The translations under genes and the position numbers were made by a program. Under the pieces are notes generated by a model. That model saw only the letters and a program-made list of their open reading frames with translations, made no database searches and was not told the origin of the DNA. Below, piece after piece: positions 8,522 through 17,822 of a stretch of 64,000 nt of DNA. This DNA is from Mucilaginibacter xinganensis (lineage in GTDB: Bacteria; Bacteroidota; Bacteroidia; Sphingobacteriales; Sphingobacteriaceae). The stretch is taken from positions 1 through 64,000 of the forward strand of contig JAMFSA010000076.1 in the NCBI GenBank assembly GCA_026225055.1, in the 5' to 3' direction. How positions within the stretch are numbered: the stretch's first letter is position 1; the number at the start of each line of letters is the position of its first letter.

Positions 8522-9268
8522 ATGAAAACCAGCAATCGAAGAAAATTTCTACGCGGTACTTTAAAAGCCGGTATAGTAGCGGCGGTAGGATTACCCATAA
8601 TTTCGGATAGTTTAGGTGCAATAGCAGCACCTAAACCAAAGCTGCCAAACCGAGGGTTAGCAGATGGCGGATTTAAATTTGCGCAAGTACCATTACCATA
8701 TAGCTATACTGCATTAGAACCTAATGTAGATGCGCTAACGCTTGAGATACACTATACCAAGCATCATGCTGCTTATATAAAAAATGTAAATGAAGCTATC
8801 GTGGCAGAAAACTTAAATTTTAGTTCGGAGAAGGAGTTTTTTGATCATGCCTCGCAGCTTTCGGCAAAAGCCCGTAACAATGGTGGCGGTACATGGAACC
8901 ACAATTTCTTTTGGGAAAGCTTGCAGGCGAGCGGGCCTTCATCACCTACAGGGAAATTACAGGATGCCATAAATACCTCATTTGGATCTGTAGATAAGTT
9001 TAAGGAAGAATTTGGAAAGGCCGCCCTTGGGCGTTTTGGTTCGGGGTGGGTTTGGCTGGTAAATGATGGTGGAACCTTAAAAATTGGGTCGACAGCCAAT
9101 CAGGATAATCCATTATTTGATAATGCTCAGCTAAAAGGTACTCCCTTGCTTGCACTCGATGTTTGGGAACATGCTTATTATATAAAATATCAAAACCGGC
9201 GTGCAGATTATATTAACAATTGGTGGAATATTGTCAATTGGGAAGCAGCAGCTAAAAGGCTCGGTTAA
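8522..9268 (+). CDS. Tat-exported Fe/Mn superoxide dismutase
   Basis: This enzyme converts superoxide to oxygen and hydrogen peroxide. All four metal ligands of the Fe/Mn family are present: His77 (in EIHYTKHH), His127 (in TWNHNFFW), Asp213 and His217 (in DVWEHAYY). The family usually has about 200 residues. This one has about 50 extra at the N-terminus, starting with RRKFLRG and a hydrophobic run, which resembles a twin-arginine signal. It is therefore probably folded with its metal in the cytoplasm and sent to the periplasm, where the peroxidase upstream could remove the peroxide it makes. Confidence 0.93.
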   Translation: MKTSNRRKFLRGTLKAGIVAAVGLPIISDSLGAIAAPKPKLPNRGLADGGFKFAQVPLPYSYTALEPNVDALTLEIHYTKHHAAYIKNVNEAIVAENLNFSSEKEFFDHASQLSAKARNNGGGTWNHNFFWESLQASGPSSPTGKLQDAINTSFGSVDKFKEEFGKAALGRFGSGWVWLVNDGGTLKIGSTANQDNPLFDNAQLKGTPLLALDVWEHAYYIKYQNRRADYINNWWNIVNWEAAAKRLG

Positions 9269-9306
9269 CATTAATTGTCTTTTTTTAGTAGGTTTATAAT
9301 TAGTGT

Positions 9307-9337
9307 AAAGAGTTCCTGTCCATCAGGAGCTCTTTTT
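9307..9337. terminator. Intrinsic terminator after superoxide dismutase
   Basis: aaagagttcctg (9307-9318) pairs with caggagctcttt (9324-9335), with one G-U and a five-base loop, followed by T to 9337. The A-rich left side could let it serve the converging kinase gene too. The rest of 9338-9436 shows nothing recognisable. Confidence 0.8.
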
Positions 9338-9436
9338 AATTATTAACGAATTTAGGGAAGAGGAGCAAGTTTTTCTTACACTTAAAGCTAACTAAGGCTA
9401 TGTTGTCGATGCGATGATCTGATGCCAGAAAGGCTG

Positions 9437-11275
9437 TTATTGCGGTAGCGTGTATACAAACCGCGTTCCCTTGCCGGGAGTACTTTCTGCCCTGATGGAG
9501 CCACCGAGTTTTGCCAGGAACTCTTTACAGATGGTCATGGCCATACCTGCGCCGTTATTGGAAGAATGACCCGGGTCCATTTTAAAAGAGAATAATCTTT
9601 CCAGTTCTTTTGCTGACATGCCCGGTCCCTCGTCGGTTATGTTGGTCAGGAATGTATTGCCTTCCATGCTGCAACTGATCGTGATCTTTCCATTCAGCGG
9701 AGAATATTTTATGGCATTGTGCAGCAAGTTCCGGTTAACGAATTGCAGGATCTCTTTGTCCGTCCTGATTCGGAGACTGTCAGGAATATCCATCAATATG
9801 GATAACCCTTTCGTTTGGACAGACTCATGGAAAAATTGGACATTTTCTTCCCAAAGCGCCGGTAACGACAAATCTTGAGGCTGATATTTATAACCGGCCG
9901 CCTGTGCTTTTATCCATGACAACAAGTTATCGAAGGTTAGCAGCACGTTGCGTATATCCTGTTCCAGTGTATCAAAAAGCGGTGCGGCTTCTTCTTTTTC
10001 CATGTCGCCATCGCGCAAAAGACTGATCATATTTAATGTTGAACCAAGAGGTGCCCGGAAATCATGGGCAAGTATAGAGATCAGTTGATCTTTAAAGATA
10101 TCATTAGCTGAAAGCGCTTTTCCAAAAGCCCTGGAACGGCGGTAAAGGATCACCAGCAGGGAAGTGAACAATAAGCCGGCTACCGTAAGGCCTATGAGCC
10201 AATTGATCCTTCCGGTATTATTTTTATTGGCTGTTTCCAGCTTCCGGATGTTTTCCTGGGCAAGTGTATAATTAATGTAATCGCCTATAAAAGCATCTAT
10301 ATTATCATTGTTTTTTTGCAGGGCTGTCACCAGCAACTTATTATAATATAATTGCTGTGCGACATCTTTTTTTAGCTCGGCACAATGGATCAGGTCGCTC
10401 AGTACCTCGGTTTGCCAAAAGGAGAAGTTGTCACGGATAGCTGTTTTGTAAATACGTTGATAGGTGCGCATGGCGCTATCTGTTTGTTTTAATGACAATT
10501 GATAGTTGCCCAGCAGATTGAGCCCTTCCAATAAATGATAATCCCAATGATGGCTGGCGGCTACAGAAAGTACACGGTTAATATGGCTAAGGGCCTGTGC
10601 ATAGTCTTTTTTTGTTAATAACAGGTTAGCTTCCTCCTGGTCAATGGCAAGTATTACGCGCTCATCGTGAAAATGATTTGCAATGGATGTTGCCTTTTGC
10701 AAGTAATAATTGATGGAGTCAGCCGGTAAAGTGGAGTTTAACACAGTATAGTTCACATACACCATACTGGTCACCGAATCTGTAGGCATTGCCCTGGCCA
10801 TATTGATAGACCTGCGGGCATACACTTCCTTTTTGATAGAATCGCCAATAAAATCAAAAGCTACGGCATCGTTCATCAATGATTGCATCATGCCAGCTTT
10901 ATCCCCGGCTGTCCCGTAGGCTGCATATGACTTGCCGTAATAACTGAGCGCCTGGTTATATAAACCTTTCAAAAGCAATCCCGCAGCCAGGTTAGCATAA
11001 GCATCAGCCATTCCTTTACGATAGCCCAGTCTTTCCGAAATTTGTAATCCGCGGATACCACAACGGAATGTACTATCCGGACTATTCATATGGAGTAGAA
11101 ACCCTACCTGGTTGAGCAGGTCGACATATTGCAGGCTGTCTTTCGCTTTAGCCATCTGCTTTCGTAGTGCTGTTATTTCCCCGTTCTGCGCGCAGGCGGT
11201 AAATATAGCTGCGTGTAATATCAGGAACAGCCAGCATATGCGAAACCTTTTCATAAGTGGAACGAAGTTACGCAA
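9437..11275 (-). CDS. TPR-containing sensor histidine kinase
   Basis: This 612-residue membrane kinase has a hydrophobic N-terminus ending in a possible lipobox (FTAC, Cys28). TPR-type helical repeats fill about 40-330 (SYAAYGTAGDKAGMM, SHINRVLSVAASHHWDYHLLEGLNLLGNY). One membrane span lies at about 352-372. The HisKA domain has phosphoacceptor His404 in LAHDFRAPLG, and the ATPase domain (about 500-612) has N-box NLLHNAIKYS and glycine boxes DEGPGMS and GAGMAM. No response regulator is adjacent, so its partner is elsewhere. The signal is unknown. Confidence 0.88.
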   Translation of the reverse strand: MRNFVPLMKRFRICWLFLILHAAIFTACAQNGEITALRKQMAKAKDSLQYVDLLNQVGFLLHMNSPDSTFRCGIRGLQISERLGYRKGMADAYANLAAGLLLKGLYNQALSYYGKSYAAYGTAGDKAGMMQSLMNDAVAFDFIGDSIKKEVYARRSINMARAMPTDSVTSMVYVNYTVLNSTLPADSINYYLQKATSIANHFHDERVILAIDQEEANLLLTKKDYAQALSHINRVLSVAASHHWDYHLLEGLNLLGNYQLSLKQTDSAMRTYQRIYKTAIRDNFSFWQTEVLSDLIHCAELKKDVAQQLYYNKLLVTALQKNNDNIDAFIGDYINYTLAQENIRKLETANKNNTGRINWLIGLTVAGLLFTSLLVILYRRSRAFGKALSANDIFKDQLISILAHDFRAPLGSTLNMISLLRDGDMEKEEAAPLFDTLEQDIRNVLLTFDNLLSWIKAQAAGYKYQPQDLSLPALWEENVQFFHESVQTKGLSILMDIPDSLRIRTDKEILQFVNRNLLHNAIKYSPLNGKITISCSMEGNTFLTNITDEGPGMSAKELERLFSFKMDPGHSSNNGAGMAMTICKEFLAKLGGSIRAESTPGKGTRFVYTLPQ

Positions 11276-11350
11276 ATCAAACGCTATTTCTTTCGTTACA
11301 GTTATCGTTAAGGCTATATCTTAGCTTACAATATGCCGGTGTGTTGCTTA

Positions 11351-11590
11351 TTATTTAACAATATGGTCTGCCACTTTTTTAACCGTTTTTTTGTGAATGC
11401 CTGTTTTATCACTAATAAACCCGGCGGCAAGATTTTTGGCGGTGTCTTTAAATTTGTGTTCAATACTGTTCCATGTGTTTGTCCCGCTTTCGGTCAAAAA
11501 TAAATAAGCTAATGCGCCAAGGGTTAAAGCGCCCGCTGTTGCAGCAATAACAAGGGTTGTATTATCTTTTTTTTCGAATGGATTTTTCAT
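11351..11590 (-). CDS. Small YtxH-like membrane protein
   Basis: This 79-residue protein has a short basic start, one membrane span (about 13-32, TLVIAATAGALTLGALAYLF) and an amphipathic Lys-rich C-terminal helix. This plan resembles YtxH-like small envelope or stress proteins, but similarity is too loose for a firm family. It is encoded with other small membrane and stress-type proteins, each probably from its own promoter. Confidence 0.6.
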   Translation of the reverse strand: MKNPFEKKDNTTLVIAATAGALTLGALAYLFLTESGTNTWNSIEHKFKDTAKNLAAGFISDKTGIHKKTVKKVADHIVK

Positions 11591-11698
11591 AACGGTATGT
11601 TTTATATAAGTAAATAACTACTTTAAGCTATAAATGTTTATTGTGTAGGCTTATTTGTGAGCAATTTGTTGATCTGTAGATTGATAAGAAAAGCCAAC

Positions 11699-11914
11699 TC
11701 ATGCCGATTTTTTAGCCGTGACCAATACAATAACTCCACCAATAACTAATATACCACCGGCATAAGGCGACCAGTTGACAGATTTCTGCCTGTCTGCCGA
11801 AACCTGGATCGGCCCGGCATCAATTATTTTTTCCTTTTTTGTATAAGTAAAGCCCGTCCATATCAGCATAATAATGCCCAGGGCTATCATAATAATTCCG
11901 ATGGTTTTATTCAT
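11699..11914 (-). CDS. Small two-span membrane protein
   Basis: This 71-residue protein has two hydrophobic segments (about 4-23, IGIIMIALGIIMLIWTGFTY, and about 48-67, AGGILVIGGVIVLVTA) joined by a polar loop containing KKEKIIDAGPIQV. I chose the ATG at 11914; the frame extends upstream to a TTG at 11938 but the extra residues are not needed for the first span. The layout resembles DUF3185-like small proteins. Function is unknown. Confidence 0.6.
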   Translation of the reverse strand: MNKTIGIIMIALGIIMLIWTGFTYTKKEKIIDAGPIQVSADRQKSVNWSPYAGGILVIGGVIVLVTAKKSA

Positions 11915-12004
11915 ATAGTTATCAACTTTAAAAGCCAAACTATGTTTTGATTAAAACAATGAGCCTTCAAAATGCTTTCTGTAGATTACTACTATTAATG
12001 ACTA

Positions 12005-12034
12005 TTGTATTAGTTTAAAAATCAGTTAATTTTG
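12005..12034 (+). promoter_or_regulatory. Bacteroidota-type promoter of the helicase gene
   Basis: TTG at 12005-12007 is followed after exactly 19 bases by TAATTTTG at 12027-12034, a full match to the -7 consensus TAnnTTTG. The start codon at 12041 lies six bases after the -7 box, so the transcript would have little or no leader. Confidence 0.6.
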
Positions 12035-12040
12035 GCCTGA

Positions 12041-15000
12041 ATGCAGGAAAATATACAAGCCAAATTAGAGGCATCGCGAAAAGAGTTATTGGACCTGGGC
12101 TTACGTAACCCTTTACTTAATTACAGGACCCCTAAAGGTAAGGGGCTACAGATAGTTAAGGAAAAATCCGAATTTATTTATGACATTCTGGTGAATCAGG
12201 GTAAAACCATGACTTTTTTGGCAGCCAGTGATTCGGAAGGGAATTTTTCGGATACCAAACTGCAAACCGCCGAAGAAGAAGAAAAACTGCAGGCCCGCTT
12301 ACTAAATACCTATTATTTTGCCCGTACCAGTATTGAGGAACAGGGCGTAAACATCCTTTACCTCGCATTAGGAATGTTGCGCTGGAAAGAAGCGCCGGAT
12401 GCAGAAGAAGTGCGTTCAGCACCATTATTATTAGTGCCGGTGACGCTTGAACGGTCAAGCGCGCAGGAGCGTTTCAGGCTGAGGTATACCGGGAGTGAGA
12501 TTGGCGCAAACCTATCGCTGCAAGCCAAAATGAAAACCGATTTTAACATCACTATACCCGATGTGCCCGAAACGGAAGAGTTTAGCTTAGCTGATTACTT
12601 TAAAACGATAGATGCCCACATCAACAACAAATGGACGCTGGATGCTGACGCGATTGAACTGGGTTTCTTCTCATTCGGGAAGTTTTTGATCTATAACGAC
12701 CTCGATACCGATAACTGGCCAAAAGCCGTAAAGCCTGAGAATAACCCCAACCTGGTTTCTTTATTTGAGACAGGTTTTCATGAAGATATATTGGTAGAGG
12801 AAGACGACCTGGATGAAGATACCAAAGCCAATGAATTGTTTCGCGTAGTTGATGCTGACAGTTCGCAGGTAATGGCTATGCTGGCTGTTAACGATGGCGG
12901 TAATTTAGTAATTGAAGGTCCGCCGGGGACAGGGAAATCACAAACCATTACCAACATTATAGCCAATGCCATAGGGCAGGGCAAGAAAGTATTGTTTGTG
13001 GCCGAAAAAATGGCCGCATTGGAAGTTGTGAAGCGCAGGCTGGATAACATACAATTAGGCGAGGCCTGCCTTGAGCTGCACAGCCATAAATCAAACAAAC
13101 GCGAGCTGCTCGCGGAACTAAAACGAGTATTAGAATTGGGTAAGCCCGCCACTGTTCAGCTCGAAATGGAGGTACAGTTGTTATCCGCCTATCGTGATGA
13201 GCTTAATGGGTATTGTAATGCCATTAACAACACAATTGCAGGCAGCGGGTTAAATGCCCAGCAGGTGATCGGGTTTTTATTACAGATAGATCAGCTTACG
13301 GGCTCGCGACCGTTGGTTAAGCTTAATATAGATGATATTAAAGATTGGAATGCCGAAAAGATCAGGCTGGCTGAAGAAATGGCCGACCGCATCCAGGCAC
13401 GCCTGAAAGATATCGGCACACCATCAAAGCTATCGTTCTATGGCAGTAAGCTCATGATCCTGTTACCGCACGAGCGCCAGGCTATCCTTGATCAGTTAAA
13501 GCAATCATATTCATCGGCAACTGATCTGCAGGAACATTTAAGGCTGATACATACCCAAACCGGTTTCCAGAATTATACCGAACAGCTTACCAAAGCGGCG
13601 CAGGCCCCTGATCTTAATGATCTGGATGTTAAAAATCCGGCATGGCAGAATAAGGCAAATGATATTAAAGAGTTACTGGCTACCGGGCAGGAACTGGAAG
13701 ACATCTACAAAAATTATAAAGACGTATTTGTAAACGAGGCCTGGGCACAGGATATACTGGAAATAAGGCGCAATATTGTTACTTATGGTGATAAATGGTA
13801 CCGTGGCACTATAGCAGGCTACCGCCAGAGTAAACAGCAACTGGCCTCATTTTTAAAAGTAACTTTGCCTGAGGATGCCGAAGGTAAGTTAAGGTTAGTT
13901 GATACCATATCAGAAGCCCGTCGATTAGAAGCATCCCTAAATCAATGGGAAACTTTTGCCAACGGTTTGTTTGGTAAAAGATGGTTCAAACAACGATCAG
14001 ACTGGCATGCCCTGCAAGTCGCGGCAGATTACCTGGGCAGTATAACAGATCCGGTTTTGCTGGCTTACCTAAATAAACATGAAATCCCGCAGATAGCCTC
14101 CGGTTATTTGGCAGATCTACAGAAAAAATCAAGCTATAACGATGAGCAATTAGTTTTAAGCCTGAATGCTTTACAGATAGAATTATCTCGCCTAACATTG
14201 GAGCAGGAGATAGCCCTGTTACAAAGATGGGTTGAAACCTCTCCGGAATTACAACGCGTTATCGACTGGAATAATCTCGCCGCGCAGGCAGAAACAGCAG
14301 GGCAAGGCTTTTTAATAAAAGCAGCCAATGAATGGAATGACGCGGGCGAATTGTTAAAGATCAGCCTGCAAAAAACATGGTATGAATATTTAATCGGGCA
14401 GGCATTCGGTTTAAATCCTGAATTATCAAGATTTGAGCGTGCCAGCCATGAAGAAATCATCGAAAAGTTTAAAAAGCTGGATCAGCTCAACCTTTTTTAT
14501 AACCGTGCACGTGTGGCCCTTAAACATTGGGAAGGCTTGCCAAAACAACAGGCAGGTGGGCAGGTAAACGTTTTACGAACTGAGTTTAACAAAAGGGCCC
14601 GCCACATGCCTATCCGCAAACTGGTGGAAGAAGCGGGCAAAGCTATGCAGGCCATTAAGCCTGTGTGGATGATGAGCCCGATGTCCATAGCTAATTTCCT
14701 GCCGCCCGGTGCTATTGAGTTCGACCTGGTTATTTTTGATGAGGCCAGCCAGGTGCGCCCGGTTGAAGCTATCGGCGCTATTGCCCGTGGCAAACAGCTG
14801 GTTGTTGTGGGCGATACTAAACAATTGCCGCCAACCAGCTTTTTTGATAAGTTAAATACCGAAACCGAAGACGAAGAAAATGTAACCGCCGACCTGCAAA
14901 GTATATTAGGTATGTGTGATGGGCAGGGAGCGCCAAGCCGTATGCTGAAATGGCATTACCGCAGCAGGCATGAATCGTTGATCAGTCTTTCAAATCATGA

Positions 15001-16540
15001 GTTTTATGAGGATAAGCTGGTAATATTCCCAAGTCCCGGTTCAAAACAGAGTATGGGCCTGCGTTTTCATTATTTGCCCGATGCTGTTTATGATCGGGGC
15101 AAAACACGCACCAATCCGTTAGAAGCCCAAGCTGTTGCCGCGGCAGTGATCGCGCATGCGCAAAAAAGCCCGGAGCTTAGTTTAGGCGTGGTTGCATTTA
15201 GCAGCTCACAAATGCAGGCCATACAAACAGCATTGGAAATCGTGCGCAAAGCAAACCCCGGTACCGAAGCCTTTTTTAACGCGCATAGCCATGAACCATT
15301 TTTTATCAAGAACCTGGAAAATGTGCAAGGCGATGAGCGGGATGTGATCATGATCAGCATTGGTTATGGTAAGGTTGAGGATGGCAAAGTACCCATGAGT
15401 TTTGGTCCGCTTAATAATGAAGGCGGCGAGCGCAGGTTGAATGTACTCATCACCCGCGCCAAAATGCGCTGCGAAGTATTTACAAATATTACTGCCGATG
15501 ATCTTAAAGTAACTGAAACCTCCAAATTCGGCATCCGCGCGCTGAAGAGCTTTTTATATTTTGCCCAGTTTGCCAAATTTGATAACCCGGAAAGCGTTAT
15601 CCCCGATAATGTAAGGCCATTTGAAGAAGAAGTCTACAGTCAGCTTACCAAAGCAGGTTATACGGTACGCAATAAGATCGGTTCGGCTGGTTTTTATCTT
15701 GATCTGGCTGTTATCGACCCTGAAAATCCCGGCAGGTATATCCTGGGTATTGAGTGCGATGGCCAATCTTATGCCAGCGCCCGTTCGGCTACCGACCGTG
15801 ACAGGTTACGCACGCAGGTATTGGAATTGTTCGGCTGGAACGTATATCGCCTTTGGAGCACCGACTGGTACCGAAACCCCGAACGTGAGTTGCAGCGATT
15901 GATAGCCGCCATTGAACAGGCAAAAACTATCACCGACACCATCGACCACGAAACTGAAGTATATAACGGCGGTATCACCCGTGAGCATGGGCATGATGTT
16001 AACGCCAAAGTTCCCGAGTACCAATTAGCCGAGGTTACTATAAACGATATTGAATCATATACCAACAGCAAGCTGGGTGAAGTTATAACCGAAATTGTAA
16101 AGGTAGAGGGCCCTGTTCATATAGATGAAGTAACCAAACGGGTGGCAGAAGCTGCGGGTATCGCCAAGATCGGTGTAAAGTTTAAACATACCGTAACCCT
16201 TGCCAGCCGCAGCGCTGAGCAGGATGGAACTCTTGTAATTAAAGGCGACTTCTTGTGGGATCCCGCTATGGAGCAACCTACAGTCCGTGATAGGAGTAAA
16301 CTACCTGCTGCTTATAAAAAAATAAGCCTCATTGCCCCTGAAGAAATTTACGCGTCAATACAACAGGTAGTAGCAAGCTCGGTCGCCATTACCGAAGAGG
16401 AGGCCGTACCGCTGGTATCGCGTATGCTGGGTTTTACAAGGGCTGGCGAAGAAATGAAGCAGGCGATATCAGAAGCGATTGGCAAAACTATCCAGTTGGG
16501 TATCATCACACATGAGGGTCTTAATTTAAAAAGTGTTTAA
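12041..16540 (+). CDS. Large SF1 helicase with DUF4011, Vsr/DUF559-like nuclease and DUF3320 domains
   Basis: This 1499-residue protein has an N-terminal DUF4011-like region (about 5-250, LDLGLRNPLLNYR). A superfamily 1 helicase core is split by a long insertion: Walker A GPPGTGKS 293-300, Walker B FDEAS with Asp900-Glu901, GDTKQLPP 924-931 and motif VI around Arg1139 (NVLITRAK). A restriction-like nuclease domain follows (about 1193-1287) with Asp1221, Glu1238 and Asp1240 (GIECDGQ), then a DUF3320-like domain (about 1335-1395). Helicases with a Vsr-like nuclease of this kind have been tied to phage defence (the Hhe type), and others are simply conserved housekeeping genes. No second defence gene is adjacent, so the role here is open. 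Confidence 0.85.
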   Translation: MQENIQAKLEASRKELLDLGLRNPLLNYRTPKGKGLQIVKEKSEFIYDILVNQGKTMTFLAASDSEGNFSDTKLQTAEEEEKLQARLLNTYYFARTSIEEQGVNILYLALGMLRWKEAPDAEEVRSAPLLLVPVTLERSSAQERFRLRYTGSEIGANLSLQAKMKTDFNITIPDVPETEEFSLADYFKTIDAHINNKWTLDADAIELGFFSFGKFLIYNDLDTDNWPKAVKPENNPNLVSLFETGFHEDILVEEDDLDEDTKANELFRVVDADSSQVMAMLAVNDGGNLVIEGPPGTGKSQTITNIIANAIGQGKKVLFVAEKMAALEVVKRRLDNIQLGEACLELHSHKSNKRELLAELKRVLELGKPATVQLEMEVQLLSAYRDELNGYCNAINNTIAGSGLNAQQVIGFLLQIDQLTGSRPLVKLNIDDIKDWNAEKIRLAEEMADRIQARLKDIGTPSKLSFYGSKLMILLPHERQAILDQLKQSYSSATDLQEHLRLIHTQTGFQNYTEQLTKAAQAPDLNDLDVKNPAWQNKANDIKELLATGQELEDIYKNYKDVFVNEAWAQDILEIRRNIVTYGDKWYRGTIAGYRQSKQQLASFLKVTLPEDAEGKLRLVDTISEARRLEASLNQWETFANGLFGKRWFKQRSDWHALQVAADYLGSITDPVLLAYLNKHEIPQIASGYLADLQKKSSYNDEQLVLSLNALQIELSRLTLEQEIALLQRWVETSPELQRVIDWNNLAAQAETAGQGFLIKAANEWNDAGELLKISLQKTWYEYLIGQAFGLNPELSRFERASHEEIIEKFKKLDQLNLFYNRARVALKHWEGLPKQQAGGQVNVLRTEFNKRARHMPIRKLVEEAGKAMQAIKPVWMMSPMSIANFLPPGAIEFDLVIFDEASQVRPVEAIGAIARGKQLVVVGDTKQLPPTSFFDKLNTETEDEENVTADLQSILGMCDGQGAPSRMLKWHYRSRHESLISLSNHEFYEDKLVIFPSPGSKQSMGLRFHYLPDAVYDRGKTRTNPLEAQAVAAAVIAHAQKSPELSLGVVAFSSSQMQAIQTALEIVRKANPGTEAFFNAHSHEPFFIKNLENVQGDERDVIMISIGYGKVEDGKVPMSFGPLNNEGGERRLNVLITRAKMRCEVFTNITADDLKVTETSKFGIRALKSFLYFAQFAKFDNPESVIPDNVRPFEEEVYSQLTKAGYTVRNKIGSAGFYLDLAVIDPENPGRYILGIECDGQSYASARSATDRDRLRTQVLELFGWNVYRLWSTDWYRNPERELQRLIAAIEQAKTITDTIDHETEVYNGGITREHGHDVNAKVPEYQLAEVTINDIESYTNSKLGEVITEIVKVEGPVHIDEVTKRVAEAAGIAKIGVKFKHTVTLASRSAEQDGTLVIKGDFLWDPAMEQPTVRDRSKLPAAYKKISLIAPEEIYASIQQVVASSVAITEEEAVPLVSRMLGFTRAGEEMKQAISEAIGKTIQLGIITHEGLNLKSV

Positions 16541-16591
16541 CATCGCCCCACAATTGCAAAAACAATTATCGCATTAATTTATTACGTATAA

Positions 16592-16963
16592 ATGATAACA
16601 GTAATAGGCATTTTTGAAGATTTTGAGCTTGCAGATGAAGCAAGCTCCTACCTGCTTGCTAATGATTTTAAAAGCGAGGATATAGATATCCATACCAGCT
16701 TAAAAGAAGCTACTACGGAGCACGTGACCGGGTTTTTCAATCACCTCTTTGAAGATGCGGATACAGCTGCGGTCCATATCGAAGCTGGCTTAAAAGGAAC
16801 AATTGTAACCGTTCATGCCCCATCGATCCGCGAAGCGCAGGAAGCTGTAGATGTAATGAACAATTATGGTGCTATGGATGTAAACATACCCGGCACTGCT
16901 GAAGTACTTAGCAGGATAGTTGAACGCCCGGTAAACAAAATATTCCGTTTAAGGAGTAATTGA
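16592..16963 (+). CDS. YflT/GSP17M-like small stress protein
   Basis: This 123-residue cytoplasmic protein has no signal or membrane span. The start MITVIGIFEDFELADEAS followed by a second helix and GTIVTVHAPSIREAQEAVDVM suggests a ferredoxin-like beta-alpha fold as in the heat-induced YflT family, where a residue-paired strand-helix pattern opens with V-I-G-x-F. This assignment is by pattern only. It stands alone between the helicase gene and a DNA glycosylase gene. Confidence 0.6.
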   Translation: MITVIGIFEDFELADEASSYLLANDFKSEDIDIHTSLKEATTEHVTGFFNHLFEDADTAAVHIEAGLKGTIVTVHAPSIREAQEAVDVMNNYGAMDVNIPGTAEVLSRIVERPVNKIFRLRSN

Positions 16964-17044
16964 GATTAAGCCGAACGCTGCTGATCTTTTAAAGCTGCAA
17001 CAGTATTCTTCACCAATTCAGAAAAAGACCTAACACAAAATATT

Positions 17045-17818
17045 ATGCCTGAATTACCCGATCTGCAGGTTTTTAGCAAAAACCTTACGAAACTATTTAA
17101 AGATAAAAAGCTTGAAAAAGTAAATGTAACCGTAGCCACCAAATTAAATGTACCGGCAAAAGAACTGGAAGATACTTTGGAAGGCCAAATGCTCACCCAT
17201 ATTAATAGGGTGGGTAAAGAACTGCAATTTACTTTTAAGAACGGACATATATTGGCATTACATCTGATGCTGCACGGTGAGCTGCATTTGTTTGAAGGGA
17301 AGAATGAGCATAGGTTCAGTATTATAGAATTGATATTTGAGGATAAAAAAGGCCTGGCTTTAACTGATTTTCAAAAAGCGGCCACGCCAACGCTGGATCC
17401 GGAAAGATCTGATGTTCCTGACGCGCTTGACGTTGATGAAAAGTACTTGGAGAAAAAGCTGAGTGCGACCAAATCACCTGTAAAAACAGTTTTGATGGAT
17501 CAGAAAGTATTGCGTGGTATTGGTAATGCCTATGCGGATGAAATATTATATGATGCTAAACTGTCGCCGTTCTCAGCCTCCAATAAAATACCTGCGGATA
17601 AGGTGAAAGTACTTCTGCACTCCATTAAATCAGTTTTAGAAGATGCTGAAAAACAGATCATCAAGCATAACCCCGATATCATCAGCGGCGAAGTGCGCGA
17701 TTTTTTGCTAGTGCATAAACCCAAACATAAAGAAACTGCGAAAGGCGAAACCATTCATCAAAAGCCAGTTGGATCACGTAAAACTTATTATACCGATAGC
17801 CAGGAATTATTTTCCTAA
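17045..17818 (+). CDS. Fpg/Nei family DNA glycosylase with zincless finger
   Basis: This family removes oxidised bases and nicks the abasic site. The protein starts M-P-E-L-P-D, so catalytic Pro and Glu follow the initiator methionine as required. The helix-two-turn-helix region (about 120-215) contains LMDQKVLRGIGNAYADEILYDAKLSP. Length (257) is close to normal. The C-terminal finger, usually with four cysteines, has none: the segment ends in KPVGSRKTYYTDSQELF, where the usual form is GR-T-Y-x-C-x-x-C-Q. It keeps an Arg-Lys-Thr turn that could insert the catalytic arginine. It is therefore a zincless-finger member, as known for NEIL1. It converges on the next gene with a four-base gap. Confidence 0.85.
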   Translation: MPELPDLQVFSKNLTKLFKDKKLEKVNVTVATKLNVPAKELEDTLEGQMLTHINRVGKELQFTFKNGHILALHLMLHGELHLFEGKNEHRFSIIELIFEDKKGLALTDFQKAATPTLDPERSDVPDALDVDEKYLEKKLSATKSPVKTVLMDQKVLRGIGNAYADEILYDAKLSPFSASNKIPADKVKVLLHSIKSVLEDAEKQIIKHNPDIISGEVRDFLLVHKPKHKETAKGETIHQKPVGSRKTYYTDSQELFS

Positions 17819-17822
17819 ACTG

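Noticed and set aside
12778..15766. Several minus-strand frames of 70-124 codons
   Set aside because: All lie opposite the helicase gene, whose motifs I to VI and nuclease domain are continuous; the antisense products are low in recognisable structure.
12041..16540. A multi-gene phage defence island around the large helicase
   Set aside because: Flanking genes encode small membrane and stress proteins and a DNA glycosylase; no toxin, methylase, ATPase partner or integrase is adjacent.
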